Below are positions 34,068-36,287 of a stretch of DNA of 36,287 nucleotides, in pieces. Each line of letters starts with the position of its first letter. Position 1 is the first letter of the stretch. Both the position numbers and the translations under genes were made by a program. The notes under the pieces were generated by a model. That model was not told the origin of the DNA. It ran no database searches and was given only the letters and a program-made list of their open reading frames with translations. The DNA is from JAWKTT01 sp041398965 (GTDB taxonomy: Bacteria > Planctomycetota > Planctomycetia > Planctomycetales > Planctomycetaceae). The stretch is taken from positions 1-36,287 of the forward strand of contig JAWKTT010000043.1 in assembly GCA_041398965.1 (NCBI GenBank). The letters run 5' to 3'.

Positions 34068-35312
34068 ATGGCCTATCAACCGCATGTCTTCCGTTTCGGA
34101 CGCTATCTCTGGCGATACAAACTGACGCCGCCGGGACGATGGCTCGTCCTGGGAATTCTGATGACCTCCATCGGATCGATCACTCTTGAGGTGCCGGTCT
34201 ATCAGATCTTCTGCTGTCTGTTGGCACTGCTCGGCATCTCTGAAGGGGTTGGACTGCTCTTTAAGCCTTCGCTCAGTCTCTCGGGACAATTGCCCGATCG
34301 ATCGGTTGCCGGGAGTGAAGTGACCGGGCTTTTCACATTGACCAACACTTCACGCTGGCGACCAGCATACGATGTCATGCTCGGCCTATTCGGTTTACCA
34401 CGCGACATCCGACATACCGACGCCGACCACTGCATTTCCCAGTTGGACCCTCAAGAATCGACCACAATCTCCGTCACAGTCGCCACGCCGCGTCGCGGGT
34501 TTTATCCGCTCCCCCCCGTGCAATCGGTATCAACCTTTCCTCTCAACCTCATGCGTTTCGGTGGAGACAAGACCGAGCGTCAAAACCTTATCGTGCTCCC
34601 CTCGTACGAGCCGCTCGACGAGATCAACATCCCCGTCAGCCATCGCTACCAGCCGGGGGGCGTCACGTACACCGCCGGGTTGGGACACTCCCCCGAGTTC
34701 GTCGGCAACCGGGACTATATCCCCGGCGAAGAAATCAAACGAATTGACTTCAAAGCCTGGGGACGTGTCGGCCGTCCCGTCGTTCGCGAATATCAGGAAG
34801 AATACTACTGCCGCATCGCACTCATTGTGGACACCTACATCCCCCCGGGGACAAAGGCATCGAACATCGGATTCGCAACACTGGAAGCAGCGGTGAGCCT
34901 CGCTGCAGCCATCACCGATCGTCTGAACATTAACGAGTATGTCATCGACCTGTTTGCAGCAGGCCCCGACATGTACGTCTTTCGCACGATCGGCGGTGCG
35001 ACTCACTTCGACAGCGTGCTCGAAATTCTCGCCGGGGTCGACGCCTGTCGAGACAACCCGTTCGTCAAAATTTCGCCCCTCGTCATCGAGGAGCTGGAAT
35101 CGATCTCGACCGCCATCTGCCTCTTCATTGACTGGGACGAAACCCGGTCCGAGTTCTGCAACCGCATTCTTGAATCGGGGTGTCTCCTCAAAGCCATCCT
35201 CATTCGTCCCGAATCAACCACCCCCACCCAAAGCAGCGATCTCGCCAGTGTCGTCGATTGGACCGAACTCACCCCCGTGCAAATCCTAAACGGCGAAATC
35301 CATAGCCTCTAA
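34068..35312 (+). CDS. DUF58 domain-containing membrane protein
   Basis: The product has 414 residues. Two hydrophobic segments near the N-terminus (about 26-43 and 45-65) anchor it. A beta-rich region follows, then the DUF58 signature GNRDYIPGEEIKRIDFKAWGRVGRPVVREYQEEY. The rest resembles a vWA-like fold (IALIVDTYIPPG), although the metal-site residues look incomplete. DUF58 proteins work with MoxR ATPases, and the upstream moxR gene supports that here. Known cases concern maturation of periplasmic enzymes or stress tolerance; the client in this organism is unknown. It ends 123 bp before the convergent MOSC gene, with an inverted repeat between. Confidence 0.92.
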   Translation: MAYQPHVFRFGRYLWRYKLTPPGRWLVLGILMTSIGSITLEVPVYQIFCCLLALLGISEGVGLLFKPSLSLSGQLPDRSVAGSEVTGLFTLTNTSRWRPAYDVMLGLFGLPRDIRHTDADHCISQLDPQESTTISVTVATPRRGFYPLPPVQSVSTFPLNLMRFGGDKTERQNLIVLPSYEPLDEINIPVSHRYQPGGVTYTAGLGHSPEFVGNRDYIPGEEIKRIDFKAWGRVGRPVVREYQEEYYCRIALIVDTYIPPGTKASNIGFATLEAAVSLAAAITDRLNINEYVIDLFAAGPDMYVFRTIGGATHFDSVLEILAGVDACRDNPFVKISPLVIEELESISTAICLFIDWDETRSEFCNRILESGCLLKAILIRPESTTPTQSSDLASVVDWTELTPVQILNGEIHSL

Positions 35313-35342
35313 ACCTCTCCAAGTCGGCTGTCACACCCTTCT

Positions 35343-35427
35343 GCGACGGACATCCACGCCCCCCACTTGATGCCCATTTCCACCTCTTCATTCCTTGGGC
35401 ACTTCGACGGACATGGATGTCCTTCGC
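35343..35427. repeat. Inverted repeat with long loop between convergent genes
   Basis: GCGACGGACATCCA at 35343-35356 pairs with TGGATGTCCTTCGC at 35414-35427, 13 of 14 positions, around a 57-base loop. The word CGACGGACAT also recurs directly at 35405-35414. It lies between the DUF58 and MOSC stops and could be a structured 3' end. Confidence 0.5.
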
Positions 35428-35435
35428 GGCGATGA

Positions 35436-36095
35436 CTAATCCGCCCTGAGGTACTTTTCCGCCAACTCGTCTCGCCAACTTGCCGACAGTTCTGGCAAGC
35501 CGACAAGATGGCGGGCCTCTTTAAGGAGGTCTTCGCCATCGACTCGCTGGAACATCACCCGATTCGCACGAACAATTGACCAGTCGGGATGCGGACGAGA
35601 GACAAGCTCCACAGCATCACCTGCTTTCAGGCGTCCCGGCTCAATCACCCGCAGGTACCAACCGCAGCGATCGGTCTCGACGACTCGCTTTGCAATTTGT
35701 GGATGTCCCCAGAGACGTCCGAGTTTCCAACAGGGCTTGCGGGGCTGCGTCACCTCGACCACAACATCTCCAACACGATACTGATCGCCAATGCAGACGG
35801 TTCGTTCATTCAGACCGCTCAACGTCAGGTTGTCTCCAAGTCCCCCAGCCGGAATCGTACAGCCCAGTTCGTCTCGCCATGCCAGGAAGTGTTCCCCCGC
35901 ATAAGCCAGAAGTGCCTTGTCTGGTCCCCCATGATTCACAGTATTCGCCTGACCATCTCCGAGAAGTCCGAGAGTCGTCGCCTCCCCTGCCCCTCTCATG
36001 AGATGCTTATGCACCGCAGAAGTCCACTCCCCTTCTTCATCCACCCGTGTCACCGGGAGTCCCACCTGGATCGATTCGAGCCGTCCTGCTGCCAT
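35436..36095 (-). CDS. MOSC domain-containing protein (YiiM-like)
   Basis: The product has 219 residues. AGGAA lies about nine bases before the ATG at 36095; an in-frame start 44 codons upstream is not supported by family similarity. The MOSC core shows GLLGDGQANTVNHGGPDKALLAYAGEHF, the molybdenum-cofactor cysteine motif QPRKPCWKLG and GWYLRVIEPGRLKAGD. This arrangement matches the YiiM branch, which detoxifies N-hydroxylated base analogues using molybdenum cofactor and an electron partner. The role here is inferred from the family. The remaining 192 bases to the right edge hold no gene I can support. Confidence 0.93.
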   Translation of the reverse strand: MAAGRLESIQVGLPVTRVDEEGEWTSAVHKHLMRGAGEATTLGLLGDGQANTVNHGGPDKALLAYAGEHFLAWRDELGCTIPAGGLGDNLTLSGLNERTVCIGDQYRVGDVVVEVTQPRKPCWKLGRLWGHPQIAKRVVETDRCGWYLRVIEPGRLKAGDAVELVSRPHPDWSIVRANRVMFQRVDGEDLLKEARHLVGLPELSASWRDELAEKYLRAD

Positions 36096-36287
36096 GAAGA
36101 TATTCCTGAATGTCCCATCCCCCCGAAGCACTTGTCGCTCCTGAACAGGAACGACGACAGGGAGTTCGTATCGACCCAGAATATGAAACCGAAACACTCC
36201 GCGCCAAGAAACCTGAACACACAGCACTTCTTCGAAAAATCATCGACCGACTCAATATGACAACGATTTCTCAATTTTGGCGGACTA

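Overview
The window looks like a stretch of chromosome from a member of the Planctomycetota. Two DUF1080 (3-keto-disaccharide hydrolase-like) secreted proteins, a Tat-exported Gfo/Idh/MocA oxidoreductase, an FG-GAP/ASPIC-UnbV protein, a Flp-like pilin, a Hanks-type Ser/Thr kinase, an ECF sigma/anti-sigma pair and a MoxR/DUF58 pair form a mix typical of that phylum. Base composition is moderately GC-rich. No rRNA, tRNA, CRISPR array, insertion sequence or phage gene was recognised. The species is not determinable from what I can see.

Layout. (1) 1-4.0 kb, minus strand: an ABC export operon of ATPase, large ABC-2 permease and a membrane-anchored TPR-like protein cut by the left edge. The last two overlap by ATGA. 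(2) 4.4-6.4 kb, plus strand: a secreted protein with two tandem metallophosphoesterase domains. (3) 6.4-10.5 kb, minus strand: three exported or membrane proteins without a recognised function. Two of them overlap by GTGA. (4) 10.7-16.2 kb: phosphoglucomutase/phosphomannomutase, a minus-strand Flp-like pilin preceded by a good sigma-54 promoter match, a DUF1080 protein and a glycogen branching enzyme. (5) 16.3-20.9 kb: an FG-GAP/ASPIC protein and a beta-propeller-like secreted protein form an operon, which converges on a Gfo/Idh/MocA oxidoreductase across a perfect 15-bp hairpin. (6) 21.0-26.6 kb: a zinc-ribbon/TM/coiled-coil protein divergent from an HlyD-type adaptor, then a Ser/Thr kinase with a Pro/Gly/Tyr-rich tail, then AccA. 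(7) 26.6-29.3 kb: a 0.75-kb stretch without a convincing gene, then a minus-strand CvpA-like protein followed by a small zinc-ribbon protein. (8) 29.3-32.7 kb: ECF sigma, anti-sigma, an ABC-2 (DUF990-type) permease, a striking heptanucleotide tandem array and a second DUF1080 protein. (9) 32.9-36.1 kb: MoxR ATPase and DUF58 protein, then a convergent MOSC-domain protein.

Working together. Phosphoglucomutase and GlgB point to storage-polysaccharide metabolism. The DUF1080, Gfo/Idh/MocA, FG-GAP and propeller proteins suggest periplasmic handling of glycans or glycosides. AccA supplies malonyl-CoA for fatty acid synthesis. The sigma/anti-sigma, kinase and sigma-54/pilin loci are separate regulatory units.

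Most unusual parts: the 26-copy heptamer array at 31686-31867, whose unit drifts one C-to-T step at a time and whose complementary strand is an ideal G-quadruplex sequence; the sigma-54-type promoter ahead of an apparently lone Flp-like pilin; and the kinase with HKD and DFS motifs plus a PPGY-rich tail. No complete, obviously new multi-gene system could be demonstrated from sequence alone.
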